From Paragorgia papillata (lineage: Eukaryota; Cnidaria; Anthozoa; Scleralcyonacea; Coralliidae), in contig JAWNZC010000280.1 in NCBI GenBank assembly GCA_035771165.1, forward strand, positions 2,263,001 through 2,327,000: a stretch of 64,000 nt of DNA, read 5' to 3'. Position 1 is the stretch's first letter, and each line of letters opens with the position of its first letter. The position numbers were made by a program, and so were the translations under genes. The notes beneath the pieces were generated by a model. It made no database searches and had not been told where the DNA came from. It saw only the letters and a list, made by a program, of their open reading frames with translations. This document shows positions 20,377 to 31,812 of the stretch, one piece after another.

Positions 20377-20840
20377 AGGGCAATAGCACTAAAAATTAAG
20401 TTTGTCTAATTTGAAAGAACTCATGAAATTGTAATAGAACATCCTTTACAACTTTTTCGTATCTCTCTTTGTTTTCAAGATATTTCAATTTGTTTGATAT
20501 GTAAATGAGATGGTCTCTGACGTCAGGTGTGGGGTAAAATATTTTCACATGTAGCAAAACCAGTTATATCTCTAAGTTTGTTCAGCGAAATCATTTGAAA
20601 CTGTGCACATAAAAACTCCTTGCAACGCTGAACATTTCATGTTGGATATATAAGTGATTTGGGTCTGAATGAAAATATTTTACCCCACTCCTGACGTCAA
20701 AGACCATCTCATTTACATATCAAACAAATTGAAATATCTTGAAAATGCAGAAAGATACGAAAAAGTTGTAAAGGATCTTCCATTACAGTTTTATGAGTTC
20801 TTTCAAATTAGACAAACTTAATTTTTAATGCCAATCCCCT
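20377..20840. mobile_element. TTAA-flanked MITE, copy 1 (464 bp)
   Basis: Flanked by TTAA at 20373-20376 and 20841-20844. The termini (AGGGCAATAGCACTAAAAAT and the inverse of AATGCCAATCCCCT) extend into arms of about 180 bp that pair (TCTAATTTGAAAGAACTCAT, CAAATTGAAATATCTTGA, GAGATGGTCT). Same family as the element at 31291-31808. It lies in the intron between KDZ exons a and b. Confidence 0.85.
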
Positions 20841-20892
20841 TTAAAATCACTTCACAGATTGTGAAACAAAACTAAATGGTATTGTTTCATAC

Positions 20893-20989
20893 CTGGATAT
20901 GTGCATGTGTGTAAATTTCCCCAAGATGATTATCTACGTCATTATTTGATGCAACAAAAACATCCCCATGATATGACTCAACTTGTTTA
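20893..20989 (-). CDS. KDZ/Zisupton-like transposase, exon a
   Basis: Minus strand, acceptor TTTTTTGTGTAG, donor GTATGA. Entered with one base to finish a codon, it reads KQVESYHGDVFVASNNDV then LGEIYTHAHIQ, and ends in phase 0, matching the start of exon b. Sequence before the D-E-T-G-L core in KDZ proteins often has this Y-H-x-D-x-F character, so joining it to exon b is reasonable. Further upstream exons were not found before 23 kb. Confidence 0.6.
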
Positions 20990-21496
20990 CTACACAAAAA
21001 AACAAAATGAGTAAGATATATTGTTAATTGCTCATTAAAGTCAACTGCACTTACAAAATATTACTTTCAAAGGCCTAACATAATAATAGCCACAAGAGAA
21101 AACATACCTGGAAGAAAACAGTATGTACAGAGTCAAATATAACTAGTACTAGAAATACTGTACATGAACGCAACAACCCCTCACCCGCTTTTACATGCTT
21201 TTTTGAAACACCCCCACCCACCCCCTGATTAAAATAAGCACTCCTGATATACAGCCAATATAAAAACAAAAGGTACGCATCATAGCGTACATGTATCTGC
21301 ACTGAACACATTAGAACAGAATTTATAGCCTATAAATAGTGCCTATTATGAAACAATGGCACAAACTCAAGGTTGACATGAAATCATAATGCATTCACTA
21401 TCATCCCTGATATTCAACCTCGATTTCAAAACCATTGTTCATGCCCATTGAAGCAAATTTGGGAAGTGTCTAAAGCACTCGTATTATTATAAGTAA

Positions 21497-21612
21497 TAAC
21501 ATGACTTGAGGGAAATTAGCGATTAAATTTCCCCACCACCAAGGGAAGATTTTACAAATCTTCCAAAGGGGAAATTTAATCGCTAATTTCCCGAAAAGTC
21601 ATGTTATTAGTT
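21497..21612. repeat. hairpin element
   Basis: TAATAACATGACTTGAGGG and AATTAGCGATTAAATTTCCC on the left are matched by inverted copies on the right, separated by about 30 bases that themselves contain GGAAGATTT/AAATCTTCC. Confidence 0.8.
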
Positions 21613-21886
21613 TGTAATGTTATGATCGCCGAGGAAAACTTTGAGAATCTTACTGACAGGAAATTTACACGGTTGATCAGAGAAGTTGCATCTAATTTTC
21701 TTGTGCATGTTGATAAGGGGAAATATGTGCAAGTGGGAAATTTAGAAGAAGACAAAGGATAAATTTCCCTCTTGCATGAGCGATGTGGGAAATACGAGGT
21801 TTACATTCCCTCGGAGAACAAAAGAATCCAAGGTGATCATGGTATTACCATAGTTATCATACATTTCTTGCATTTTTTGTTTGTCG

Positions 21887-22213
21887 TGTTTACAAGGATG
21901 CTACTAGGGTAACCCAGCTGCCAGGGTTACCCTAGTAGCCAGGTTATGTTTTGTCCTTGTAAATGCGTTTGTTAGAGATAAACAGCGCACTACCTGCCTA
22001 CTTGTTATTAGTGCTTAGGTAATCCAAGGTCTAATAAACTTTGACCTTGGGCAGGCAGGATGACAACTTTGACTCGGGTCTAACAGAGATAACGCGCCTA
22101 CCTGCCTACTTGTTATTAGTGCTTGGTAACCAGGTCTAATAAAGTTGACCTGGGCAGCAGGATGACCCTAACTTTGACTCGGGTGCCAGGGTAACCCTAC
22201 CTCCTTGTAAACA
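21887..22213. mobile_element. small TIR element with internal duplication
   Basis: TGTTTACAAGGA at the left and TCCTTGTAAACA at the right are inverted; both are followed inward by GGTAACCCT-type sequence. Near the left end CTACTAGGGTAACCC and its complement form a perfect 15-bp stem. The interior consists of two direct copies of about 115 bp containing ACCTGCCTACTTGTTATTAG and CTTTGACTCGGGT. No coding sequence, and a target duplication could not be assigned. Confidence 0.72.
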
Positions 22214-23140
22214 GGCCAGTTCAGTGAACGTAATAACTAATAAGTGAATGAGATAACAAGCCAATCCCTTGATATTAAAGAAAATAAATCATGGGTGAGA
22301 TCGTGGTTTATTAGATACAACTTTGTCAACTTACAACAACCTAATATTTATTAAATAGGCACTGCTAATAAACTTGTAAAAGAATGCTACCTGTAAAAGA
22401 ATGCTACCTGTGCGTGTTGTGAAATATATACTTGTTATTCTTATTAATAAGGCAGTGAGGTTGTTTACCAAACATGTATGGCACGTATCTATAAGCTAAA
22501 TAGAAAAATCTAGTTCAAAATCTTGGATTGTTTATCAGATATTTCAACTTTATACAGCAAGCAGTCAATGAGTACATGTGTGATGTGTGTACTGCTAAAT
22601 ACACTTGATGGCATTAAAAATGTAAAATGATGCTACCGGTTGTGAAATAAATACTTGTAAGTTTCCTCCAAAGACAATTGTTTGCCTTCCGAAGAGTAAT
22701 GTTTGTCACTTGAAGACCACGGTCCTAATTCATAAACAGTTTTAAATAGTACACGTGTTCGCCTGAGTCGCCTGACTCGATATAAAATCACCCGACGAGT
22801 TGAAAAGCTTTTGTCAACTCTTCAATCGTTCTGTATAACGCACAAAAACTGTGATAGATCACACTTGCAAGTTTACTATAAGTCATGTTAAAAATACTTG
22901 CCATTTGTATCAGCAATATTGTCTTTCTTCGAAAATAGTGATTGCTCTTTTGATGTGGCATAGATATGGCGACGAAATAATATTTATAAACACAATCGGG
23001 ATTAAAGAATACTTGTTTCCATCGTTCAACCTGACAGCTCGGACGTTGACGCCAAAAAATTCTGAACTCCGATTATTCCCGATGTAATTGTCGCGCATTG
23101 ATTAGAGAGTTAGACCACAGCATACACTTATTTTCCCCGT
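22214..23140. other. no supported gene
   Basis: AT-rich spacer. AAAGAATGCTACCTGT is duplicated in tandem at about 22380-22410. Short open frames on both strands around 22851-23098 overlap and have no family signature. Confidence 0.4.
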
Positions 23141-23144
23141 TTAA

Positions 23145-25267
23145 AGTGGCAGTACGATCGAATTTTCACTTTGCGTTTTTTTTAGCCAAAATACTTCTTA
23201 TGGTCCTAATATGACTTACCATGTATTTAAAAACGATTTTAGAAAATGTTTTCTATCAGAATTCAAGCATCTTTTACGAGCACTTGGCTTGATTTCGAAA
23301 TTTTTTGGAGCCTGCAATTTATCAATAGCGGTAGCTCGTTGTGACGTCATCTACTCAACACTCTACAAGAAGATTCATATATCCTACTATTAAAACATAT
23401 CGCGCTAATTTGAACCAACTTTGTTATTTGCTCTGCGCATTTTGCTGATCATTGTTTAGAAAGGCGTCACGTAAGGGGCCAAAGGTGCGAGCTTTCGTTG
23501 CCTAAAAGATGACTTAAACCCGTCAATATGGAAACGAAAAGTCCGTCGTCGAAGAGAAGCCAACGAAGAGTAACTGCACAAACTTGTTATGACTCGTGTT
23601 TTCATTATCGGATCAAATTTGTTCACACACGTAGCTAAACAATAAAAATATTGCGTGGACCTTGAAAATTTTATAGGCCGTTAAAGAATTGTTCAGTTCG
23701 CAAAACGTGCAAGAAAACGCCAGAAAGGTTAGCAGCGCCGAACGTGCACCTGAAATGCCATGCACCAGATATGAAGCCCTAAAGAGGTAAGTTGGTTATG
23801 TAAGGTATAAATAATAAATCTCAATTTTTCCTGAACATCATAACATGTAATAAACAGTTAGCCGAATGAAGAAACCCGTACCGTACAAGAATGTACAGAT
23901 GCAAGAGAATACATTGCAGTTTCACACGTAAATCAGTACTTCTGCGCGCCGCCGCTGTAACAGTATGACACTATGACAGTATTCAATAACAATATAATGC
24001 ATGTAGTTTGTTTTGACAACCACTCAACCAGTATATTTTAATTTTAGGGTAGTCTACTGGAAATCGGAAGAGAAAACAACTGCCTGAAGAAGGTCCAGTT
24101 ATTCAAAACAAAGAATAGTTTAAGTAGAAAGACGGCAGTACTATTCAGATACAAAAAAATGGGCGGCGCAGTTAATAGTAGATAGTATATAAACGGATAA
24201 AAATGTTACATATATTCATGATATATTATAATAAAATACAACTATTGGTAATAGCAAAATTATGATATGGTTCAGCTACATGTAAATGCATATACAGTAT
24301 GGTGACAATGACGTATTTAGATTTTATCAATTATATTCTAGATGTTACATGTAAATACGACAACAGAGTCACAGAGGGAGTCAATGCATGATGTTAGAAA
24401 TGTAATCAGGTCTGCGTCGGACGTCGAACGCCGTGTGTAAAATATATCCGTGGCTCATAATAAAATGCGTAGTAAACAAACGACGTTGAATCCTGGGTGT
24501 TCGGTAATACAGCGAGTTTGATTCTCCATATCGTCCAAGCACTGTTAGTTTTTTCCGGCACGGCTCCAATCTCACAACAGCAACGACACCTTCAAGAGAG
24601 CAACACGAACACTTTAATTATTAAATTATACACCTAACCACACAACCGATGATTCTCTCAATAATAAAATTTTAATAACTACGTACCATGATTGCACTGG
24701 GACTTCGTGGTTGCACTGGGACTTCATGGTTTAATAAAACGTCTTGAAAAATGAAAATTCCTGCTGTTCTTGTTGTTCTCTTGTATTCTCCTTCATATTC
24801 TAAAATTATGTGCGCTTCCTCTGGTGCGCTTCTTCCTCATATAGTCATTACAAGCGGCTCTAGATCGTTGTCAAACACTTCATTGTTGACCCCATCCATA
24901 CCAGCAATGTCCGCATAAATTTCGCTTTCGCTGTCAGATAGAGTTTCTAGAACTCGACTCGGAAGGTGAAGACGTTTTTAACAAAACAGGTATAACAAAT
25001 CAACAAGACGTTCTCTATAGTTTGGCTGGTTTATTACGCGTTTGTGTTGAGTAGATGACGTCACAAAGTAGTACCGCTGTCTGATTTCGCGGACTCCAAA
25101 AACGCAATGGCGGAGTGATTTTATGCCAAATTATACGACATTTAATCGATGTTTATGTACTCAAATCAACCTTAAAGTTGCTTTTACTCTTATATTTGTG
25201 TAACTTCTAAGCATAAGAAGTGATTAAGCCGCAAAAATCGTTAACGATTTTCGGTCGTACTGCCACT
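23145..25267. mobile_element. TTAA-flanked DNA transposon, copy 1 (2.1 kb)
   Basis: Flanked by TTAA (23141-23144, 25268-25271). The termini AGTGGCAGTACGA and TCGTACTGCCACT are perfect inverted repeats; subterminal blocks such as TGACGTCATCTACTCAACAC also recur inverted at both ends. An inverted partial copy occupies 57336-60170. The TTAA target and acidic N-terminal coding exon suggest a piggyBac- or Kolobok-type element, but the termini do not begin with the usual piggyBac CCC. The interior exon is annotated separately. Confidence 0.78.
24687..24976 (-). pseudogene. exon inside the TTAA element, one stop
   Basis: Minus strand. One frame reads LETLSDSESEIYADIAGMD, then NNEVFDNDLEPLVMTI, then a TGA at 24838-24840; after it the same frame continues with PEEAHIILEYEGEYKRTT and ends SPSAIM at a strong donor GTACGT. 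An acidic Ser/Asp/Glu-rich N-terminus upstream of an intron is common in piggyBac-type transposases, but there is no catalytic region here to prove it. The in-frame stop suggests decay. Confidence 0.5.
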
Positions 25268-25271
25268 TTAA

Positions 25272-26469
25272 ATGGCGCTAATAGGGACCTTAAGATCTAC
25301 GACGGCAACTTCAACGACGGCGGCGTCCAAATAAAATAATTCTAGTTGTAAAACAAAGCCAATGAATAATTTGTAATCCCAAGAGTAATCCCAACGCCGT
25401 CCTCGTTCTTTTACAACGCCACGTAGAGCATTTCAACGTCTTCAAGACGACGTCTGTAGCGGTTGTTATAACTTAACTTTACTAAGGCGTTAAAATGTTT
25501 AATCTCTAGCGTGGGTTTGTATCCGCATTCTTGTAAGTAGGTTTCCAGATCATTAGTTTTACGTAGTGCATTGACGTATAGATAATGTTTGTATACCGTA
25601 TTTGGCAAAGAAGGTATTGGTGAATAACCACGCAGTTTGTTCCTACGTAAGGACTGACGTAATGACCGTGATTCAGCAAGCTGACTGTCGCTGAAATGTA
25701 AGATATATAAACACAGCAACTCGATGTATTAGATTAGATTTAGAAGCGAGAATTGTGAGACTGAGTGAACGAGATGTGAGAACCGAAGGTGCGATGTAGC
25801 TAGAGAAGACGTTTGTAACGTTCAGCTGTTCAGTCTCGTTTGTCAATAAAGTTGTTCCAGAATCAGAGAAGAAAGTCTCTTCACTATGGCCCAAAAACAC
25901 GCTACACGTCAACGGCCAAAAGATGAGAACTGTTGCTTGAGATTGACTTCAATACAGACACTTCAATCATTTTAGCAGTACTGGGGCGTTTTATAAGTCA
26001 TTAAACTAACTTTAAATATCCAATATAATAGTTAGTTAACCGTGATGTTTTTCTACATGGTAACAAGGAATTCGCGCCACTTTTAAAAGATTTAATGTTT
26101 GAGAGTTCGACTCTGTGAAAGTATTCACAAAGAATACCATTTTCTAAAGCATTTTATCTGGAGGAGCTTATATTCAATAAAGTTAGACAACTGAGAAGAT
26201 TTTCAAGTATGTATTTGAAATAAGTCAAAGCAAAAAGTAGTGAATTTTTGAAGTGTACATTAATATGCAGATTGAGTGAAATATTCTAACTTGCTGCTTA
26301 CTGTAATTTCTGTGCTTTTTATTGCTCAAAAATGAATTGTAAAAACTGGTAATGTTGGGTATAGTACCTGAGGAAGAAGTCTTTGTCGCTGAAAATCCTG
26401 AGTTAGAAACTTAAACGCGTCTTAAATATATTTCTTATTAGCTTTTAAAAGTCGTTTTTACATTCACGT

Positions 26470-26470
<1 letters not shown>
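25272..26470. other. unrecognised sequence with overlapping short open frames
   Basis: Two minus-strand frames (25411-25719, 102 codons, and 25673-25912, 79 codons) overlap. The first contains GYSPIPSLPNTVYKHYLY and RYRRRLEDVEMLY and could be an exon, but no splice pair or homologous family was recognised. A TAGGGACCTTAAG motif at about 25289 resembles the terminus of the element at 29584. The rest shows nothing. Confidence 0.3.
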
Positions 26471-26506
<36 letters not shown>

Positions 26507-26632
26507 GTTTAGAATGAATATTTCTAGTTTAGAATGAATTTTTCGAGTTTACAATGAATATTTCGGGTTTAGAACAGTGGTTTAGAATGAATATTTCGGG
26601 TTTAGAACAGTGGTTTAGAATGAATATTTGAT
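26471..26632. repeat. (CAGA)n microsatellite and 17-28 bp tandem repeat
   Basis: About nine CAGA units (26471-26506) are followed by repeated TTTAGAATGAATATTTC(G/T) blocks, twice with GGGTTTAGAACAGTGG inserted. The minus-strand frame across it contains a repeated FILNHCSKPE peptide, a simple consequence of the tandem array. Confidence 0.85.
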
Positions 26633-26654
26633 GAAGTTTTGTAGATCCTGCGTG

Positions 26655-26815
26655 GTTAATAATGGTAATTGAACTGAGTGGAGTGCAATTTGGTCTGAAA
26701 TCAAACGCGTGATTACCAAATCGCACGACCGCGAAGCGGGAGTGTGATTTTGTAATCACAAGTTTGATTTCAGACCAAAATTGCACGACACGAAGTTCAA
26801 TTATCACTTTATTAT
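26655..26815. repeat. inverted repeat
   Basis: AATTGAACT, TGCAATTTGGTCTGAAATCA and GTGATTACCAAATCGCAC pair with inverted copies on the right. The same GTGCGATT style recurs near 28780-28870, where it also forms a palindrome. Confidence 0.65.
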
Positions 26816-27016
26816 ATGCATTTTGAAATCACACAAGAAATGAAATCACACTACAAATTTATTTAATTGTCCAGAAAACCGGAAATTGTATTTGCATAAC
26901 ATATTTGCATATTAAATTTAAAGTCATGTGACAAAAATGTCATATGACACAATCCCAACGAGCAATCAGTTCAACAGTTTTCAAACAAACACGTTCAGTT
27001 TCACAAAACTCAAAGT

Positions 27017-28620
27017 TCAATCTTCGTCGTCTGAATCTAATATAAAAGCTCTTCGTTTCTTCTGAGGAGACTTCGAGGGAGACTTGTGGAAATAGTTGTT
27101 GATCGTGCAACCTGTGTAATTTGAAATTGGAATGGTTGAAGAAGCCCAGTGGCTAAACGCTGCCATTTGATACTGGGGTGGAAATAACGGAAATCCATTT
27201 GGCTGAATGTTGGGATTAAAACTGATGGGCTGATGCCATTCTTCGAGGCTTTGTTGTTGGACAAGAGGACCATTTACTTGCAGTCGAACTCGAAGCTGGG
27301 CTATTCGCGATGGTGTCTTTCCGGCGCCATTGTTTTCAATGTTTACATTTTGAATTCGCCGGGATGTGCACCAGCTCTTTTCATCCACTGTTTTGTCGAA
27401 CGAGAAGTGTTATTATTTACCAACCTCGTCCCCAGGGCCATTTGTGGGGGCTGGGCCAAGATGGCGGCCAAAAACAAAATGGCGGGAACAAATGGCCCTG
27501 GCACAGGCTGCAAAAAATGAGTCAAATTTTGACTCATTTTTGACTCGGACCCAGTCTTCACTAAGTTTACCGCGCCTAGTCAGGCTAAATTTTTTCTGAA
27601 TATTTAGTTCAGCTTGACTGACCCAAACTGAAAACAATCAAAACATTCATTTCCAAATACATTGTCGAATTATTAAAATAAATAGACTTTTAATAAATAT
27701 CTGTAAATGCTTAGTATTTATCATTTGCTTCACCGTCGTACCAAATTCGCAAGAAACTGGATTGCCGTTGTCTGGCCTTGTTTTCGTGAGTTTTCGGTGG
27801 ATTCAATTCAGCGTTTTGAAAAACATTTAGGCTTCGTTTAATCGAGAATTCTTGTTTGAAAAATGCCTGCTTCTCAATGGCCAAACACGTAAATTCTGCC
27901 CTGTGTTGTACTTTCCTTTCGCAGCCAAAATACTTTTTGACTTTGTTCACCAAGTCTTTCGTTCGCCCAACAGTAGAAAACACACTGAATTGCCGTCCCA
28001 TGGACTTCGTTGTATGGCAGCCAGGGCACAGAGACGACATGACCCATCATTACATATTCTTCCGACGTTTTTACGGGTGTTTTCGCCAGCTTTCCTCACA
28101 TTTTCATTCATTTTGAAGTTGTTTTTAACAGCCGGCAATTCTGGTATCACTATATTTAATATAATTTGAGCCCTATAAACAAATGCCCGCGAGTTAGCCT
28201 GCCGCCCGCCTTGTTTCCACCAATCAGAATACCTAAAACATCCAATGTTATCTCGACCAATCAGATGTGGTGATAGCTCAGCCTGTGCCAGGGCCATTTG
28301 TTCTTGGCCGCCATCTTGGCCCAGCCCCCACAAATGGCCCTGGGGACGAGGTTGATTATTTACAGCTACAGACCGTAGTTCTTCTATATCTTCAGTGCCA
28401 AGTTCTGGAAATCTAGATACATCTACTTCGCTGTTTTGAAAAGCTTCATTTGTTGTTGTTTCTTGCACATTTGTACTGCTTTCATTGCACTCCAGAGGAT
28501 GCAAAACGTCGCCGTTCAAAGGAAATATTCTTCTGGTATAGTATCAAATGAGGGATTATGTTCTTCAAACAAATTTGCAGCTTCGAAGAGCTCATTGTCA
28601 TCGTCAAGAAATTATAAGTA
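27017..28620 (-). pseudogene. host-like reading frame split by a TIR element
   Basis: Minus strand. Upstream of the insertion, codons read ELFEAANLFEEHNPSFDT, a frameshift near 28520, then HPLECNESSTNVQETT and FPELGTEDIEELRSVAVN up to 28364. Removing the element at 27421-28354 and one 9-bp target copy lets the frame continue as NTSRSTKQWMK before it stops; a shifted frame (27388-27017) ends in KSPQKKRRAFILDSDDED, a basic/acidic nuclear-type tail. An N-T-x-x-S-T-x-x-W motif after an acidic stretch is seen in Crypton-like/KIAA1958-type proteins, but this identification is weak. It is inactivated by at least two frameshifts plus the insertion. Confidence 0.4.
27421..28354. mobile_element. TIR element with 9-bp target duplication (934 bp)
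   Basis: The termini CAACCTCGTCCCCAGGGCC and its inverse extend to about 80-bp inverted repeats with one 13-bp indel. An exact 9-bp duplication ATTATTTAC lies at 27412-27420 and 28355-28363. A 9-bp duplication with long TIRs fits Mutator-like elements; a P-type element (8 bp) is an alternative. Each TIR holds its own imperfect hairpin (CCAGGGCCATTTGT / ACAAATGGCCCTGG). A minus-strand frame (27711-28040) includes CPGCHTTKSMGRQFSVF, not recognised as a transposase. Confidence 0.87.
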
Positions 28621-29580
28621 ATTTAACTCATCCATTTTGGACTAAATTTAAGTGGGGCATTTAAAATTTTTTAAAAAACTTAAATTTTGTGCCTTTTTCC
28701 TCTTTAATTTGATTGGTTAGTTTTACTAAGATATTAAACCTGATTGGTTGTCTTGGTGCAGAGCTTCAATCTGATTGGCTCAAAAATGATGCGATTACAG
28801 CTGAAGATGATGCGATTAAAGCTCGAAATAGTGCGATTTGGGAATTAATCGCACTATTTTCAGCCAATCAAATTGCATGAAACACCATTGATTTCAAAAT
28901 CAATATAATAAATTTGGGAACTCGCGTGATTATGGGTGGGGTGGGTATGAAAGGAGGCGAAGGTCAATCACGAAGACATTCTATATTGTCAGGCTCTGAC
29001 CGAAGAAGAGGAAAGAGAAGCAAGGACGCTATTTCAACTCCGAAGAAGGCAAGAAGACGACGTAATTCCTTTCTTCTTTGTATCTTGGTAAGTTGAATTA
29101 ATATTTCCTTTATTTCCTTACTCTTCATTTCCGAAGTTATTAAACGCAAACACTCGAGTGAATTATTAACCACGTTTTCTTTTCTCGCGAAATATCGCCA
29201 TTCTTGTTCAAGGTCGAAGGACAGCTTGAAGGAAGAAGATGATGATGGCGTTTCTTCTTCGTATCTTGGTAAGTTGAACTAATAATGCGTTCTTTACTTC
29301 CTACTCTTCATTATGAAGTTATTTAACGGAAATATTCGAGTGAGTGGAAGTGTATTTTCTCGAGTCCGTCGAGTGGTCATGCCGCCATGTGCTCGCTCAG
29401 TTCAACACTGAGTTGACCTCGTGAAGATGAAAGCAAATATGCTTGAAATTGAATTCATTTGTCTTCTTAAACCAATTAAGCACGTTGTTGTTTTAGTTTT
29501 GAAGCTTTTTTAATTGATTTTACGACATTTTAACGAGTTTCACTTTTTACTCGAGTACAGGTGTGGCAGTAGGCAAGTCA
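28621..29580 (+). other. duplicated segment with splice-donor-like sites
   Basis: The stretch 29020-29165 recurs as a diverged copy at 29225-29350: both contain CTTCTT(T/C)GTATCTTG|GTAAGTTGAA, ACTCTTCATT, GAAGTTATTNAACG and TTCGAGTGA. Each has a full-consensus donor GTAAGT after a short basic open frame (first copy ends KARRRRNSFLLCIL). This may be a duplicated exon plus donor or a repeat that merely carries one. The segment 28730-28870 holds GTGCGATT palindromes. Confidence 0.4.
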
Positions 29581-29583
29581 TTA

Positions 29584-29910
29584 AGGGACTTTAAAGCCCT
29601 AATCAAACGAGAACGCAAGTCATCGCAAGTTGGCAGTCACGCTATCCGTCAGCCAGCCGCTCTGAATAGTTTCCCGAAAATATCATATATCGTGACAAAG
29701 TTAAAACACTCATGAAACCTTTATTTTGTTAATTTGGGTGTTAAAATGAACGCCACAGAAATTCTGACTGCCAACTTGCGATGACTTGCGTTCTCGTTTG
29801 ATTAGGGCTTAAGATTCAGGCAACGTCATTTGCAAAAGATCTTTGTGTTTGACATAAAATTCTATTGTTCAAACACGTTGTCGTAGTCGTCGTGTTTTCT
29901 TAAAGTCCCT
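29584..29910. mobile_element. TIR element with nested inverted repeat
   Basis: Termini AGGGACTTTAA and TTAAAGTCCCT are inverted. Inside, CCCTAATCAAACGAGAACGC and AAGTCATCGCAAGTTGGCAG (29597-29638) pair with inverted copies at 29767-29808. No coding sequence. Confidence 0.7.
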
Positions 29911-31100
29911 AGTGACGCTCAGCACCATTTTGTTTTCAAACAATTTATAACTTGTTACTCGGGCTACCTATGGTAGGTGGAGTCTGGTTTCGGCTTTTTT
30001 GGGGGTTCCACAAAATGGCATTATTGCATCATCCTGTCAGGCCTTGCAAAACTGGAAGGCATGTTGCATGCTCGATTTTTCGAGTTCTTTCAAGACAGAA
30101 CAGACAAATTTATTACAGACGTGAGAAAATGCCGTGTTGACACTTGACATCATTGACTTGAGGACTAGAGACACAAGAAAGAGCTGCAGAATATCAAAGA
30201 ACATATACGTACTGTTTACCTAGTATTAAATGCCTTGCTGCTTGGTCCAACAACTACGAAACGCAGGTGATAGGCACCGAATAATGCAAAAAAAATGTTT
30301 AGATATGTTAGTCGTCTACAAGTCACCTATCATGAAGGTGTCGTATTACATTTGGAAATGTGTTTCAAAACATGTTTAAATATTTTCTGTTGGTACGATT
30401 TACATGAATTCTATATCCGGACCATCGCTTGAATCTGCCGATTTCAGCACCATAGGTTTTGTGGTTTTGTCTAGTTTACTGAAAGTATTAAGATCATTTG
30501 ATTATTTGGCGAAACGGGCTTGTTGTTGGGTTGTTTACACCAAATTGCTTCATGGAACCAAGTACTTCATATAAGACCATATACAAAGAATTTGTGTCGA
30601 GGCTAGAGTTTAATACATAAAAATCAACAATCCAAATTACCTCTAAACTGTCCAATTACACAGTTTCAGAGTGGTTCTTACATAACTACACTGCTTAATG
30701 ATTGCTTCTGGGGGTTTTGTACTTTTTAACAAAACACTTAAAATGTGCACGCTGTTCCGCAGGTTTTCTAGATGTGCGGTGGCTAAGCCAATATTTGCAG
30801 AAATCAGTAGCCCGAGTGAATTACGCCTGAGCAGGTGTCTTGTTTATTATTCACTATCTGTCTGTCCTATTTATTTATCTGTAGTTTTCTCTGTTTGTCT
30901 CACTCTTGTAGTATTGTACTGTTGTAGATGTTTGTCTGGGCTAGTATGGGCTGTCTAATGCTGGGGAGGGGGGGGGGGGTATTATGGTAATTTCTGGGTA
31001 GGGGTGTGGTGCTGTGACATCAAATCCTGACCCTTTCCCAGACCTAAACTTAAAAAATCAATACCCTATCCCAGCACTGGTGTTGCATTGGCATTCATAC
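29911..31100. other. no supported gene
   Basis: Short open frames (29952-30140, 30698-30958) lack splice support and known motifs. ATATTTGCAG...AGTAGCCC(A/G)AGTGAA...CGCCTGA(C/G)CAGG near 30790-30845 also occurs near 14038-14085, marking a dispersed motif with a small CGCCTG/CAGGCG hairpin. A G tract lies at 30965-30980. Confidence 0.4.
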
Positions 31101-31108
31101 CGTATCAG

Positions 31109-31235
31109 ACCAAAATTGGCACCCTATTCCAGACCAAAATGGACTATTTATATACCCTACTCCAGACCAAAATGGACAATTTATATACCCTACTCCAGAC
31201 CAAAATGGACAATTTATATACCCTACTCCAGACTC
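31109..31235. repeat. 33-bp tandem repeat, about four copies
   Basis: CCAGACCAAAATGGACAATT followed by TATATACCCTACT, repeated with few differences. Because 33 is a multiple of three, frames stay open but encode only the repeat. Confidence 0.85.
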
Positions 31236-31290
31236 TGAAGCTTAAACTGTTCCATAAGGACTGGCCACTGGCTGCAAGTATGGGTGATAA

Positions 31291-31808
31291 AGGGTATTGG
31301 CAATAAAAATTAAGTTTGTTTCATTTGAAAGAACTCCTCAAATGGTATAAGAAGACCTTTTGTAATTTTTTAGTATCTTGTGTTTTTAAATATTTCGACC
31401 AAAGACATCGTGCTGTCCACCATCTTGTTGTAATATTGGGTCTAATTAACTAGGAAATTGGTGACGTCACAAGCAGGGTAACTACTCCGTGGGTGCCCAA
31501 ATTTCCACGAAAGGCTTTTTAAATGTTGTGGGTCAATTTAAAATGGAAATAGTGCAACAAAAAATTGAGTTTCTAGCTCATAATGTCATAAGGTTGGCAA
31601 GATAAAAATTTCACTTTACCCTGCTTATGTCGTCACATGTATAATTTTGCATATCGAAAATAATTCGAAGATGACGGACAGCACGCTGAGTTTTGGTCGA
31701 AATATTTCCAAAACCAAAACAGATACGGAAAAATTGTAAAAGGTCTTCTTATACCATTTCACGAGTTCTTTCAAATGAGACAAACTTAATTTTTATTGCC
31801 AATACCCT
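31291..31808. mobile_element. TTAA-type MITE, copy 2
   Basis: The termini (AGGGTATTGGCAATAAAAAT and the inverse of TTTTTATTGCCAATACCC) and subterminal TTTGAAAGAACTC match the element at 20377-20840. Right flank is TTAA (31809-31812); the left flank has decayed to ATAA. Arms pair over about 180 bp, with GACGTCAC near the centre. Confidence 0.8.
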
Positions 31809-31812
31809 TTAA

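Noticed and set aside
27233..27637. Several overlapping plus- and minus-strand frames at 27.2-27.6 kb
   Set aside because: They cross the boundary of the TIR element at 27421 and translate its inverted repeat; none has splice support.
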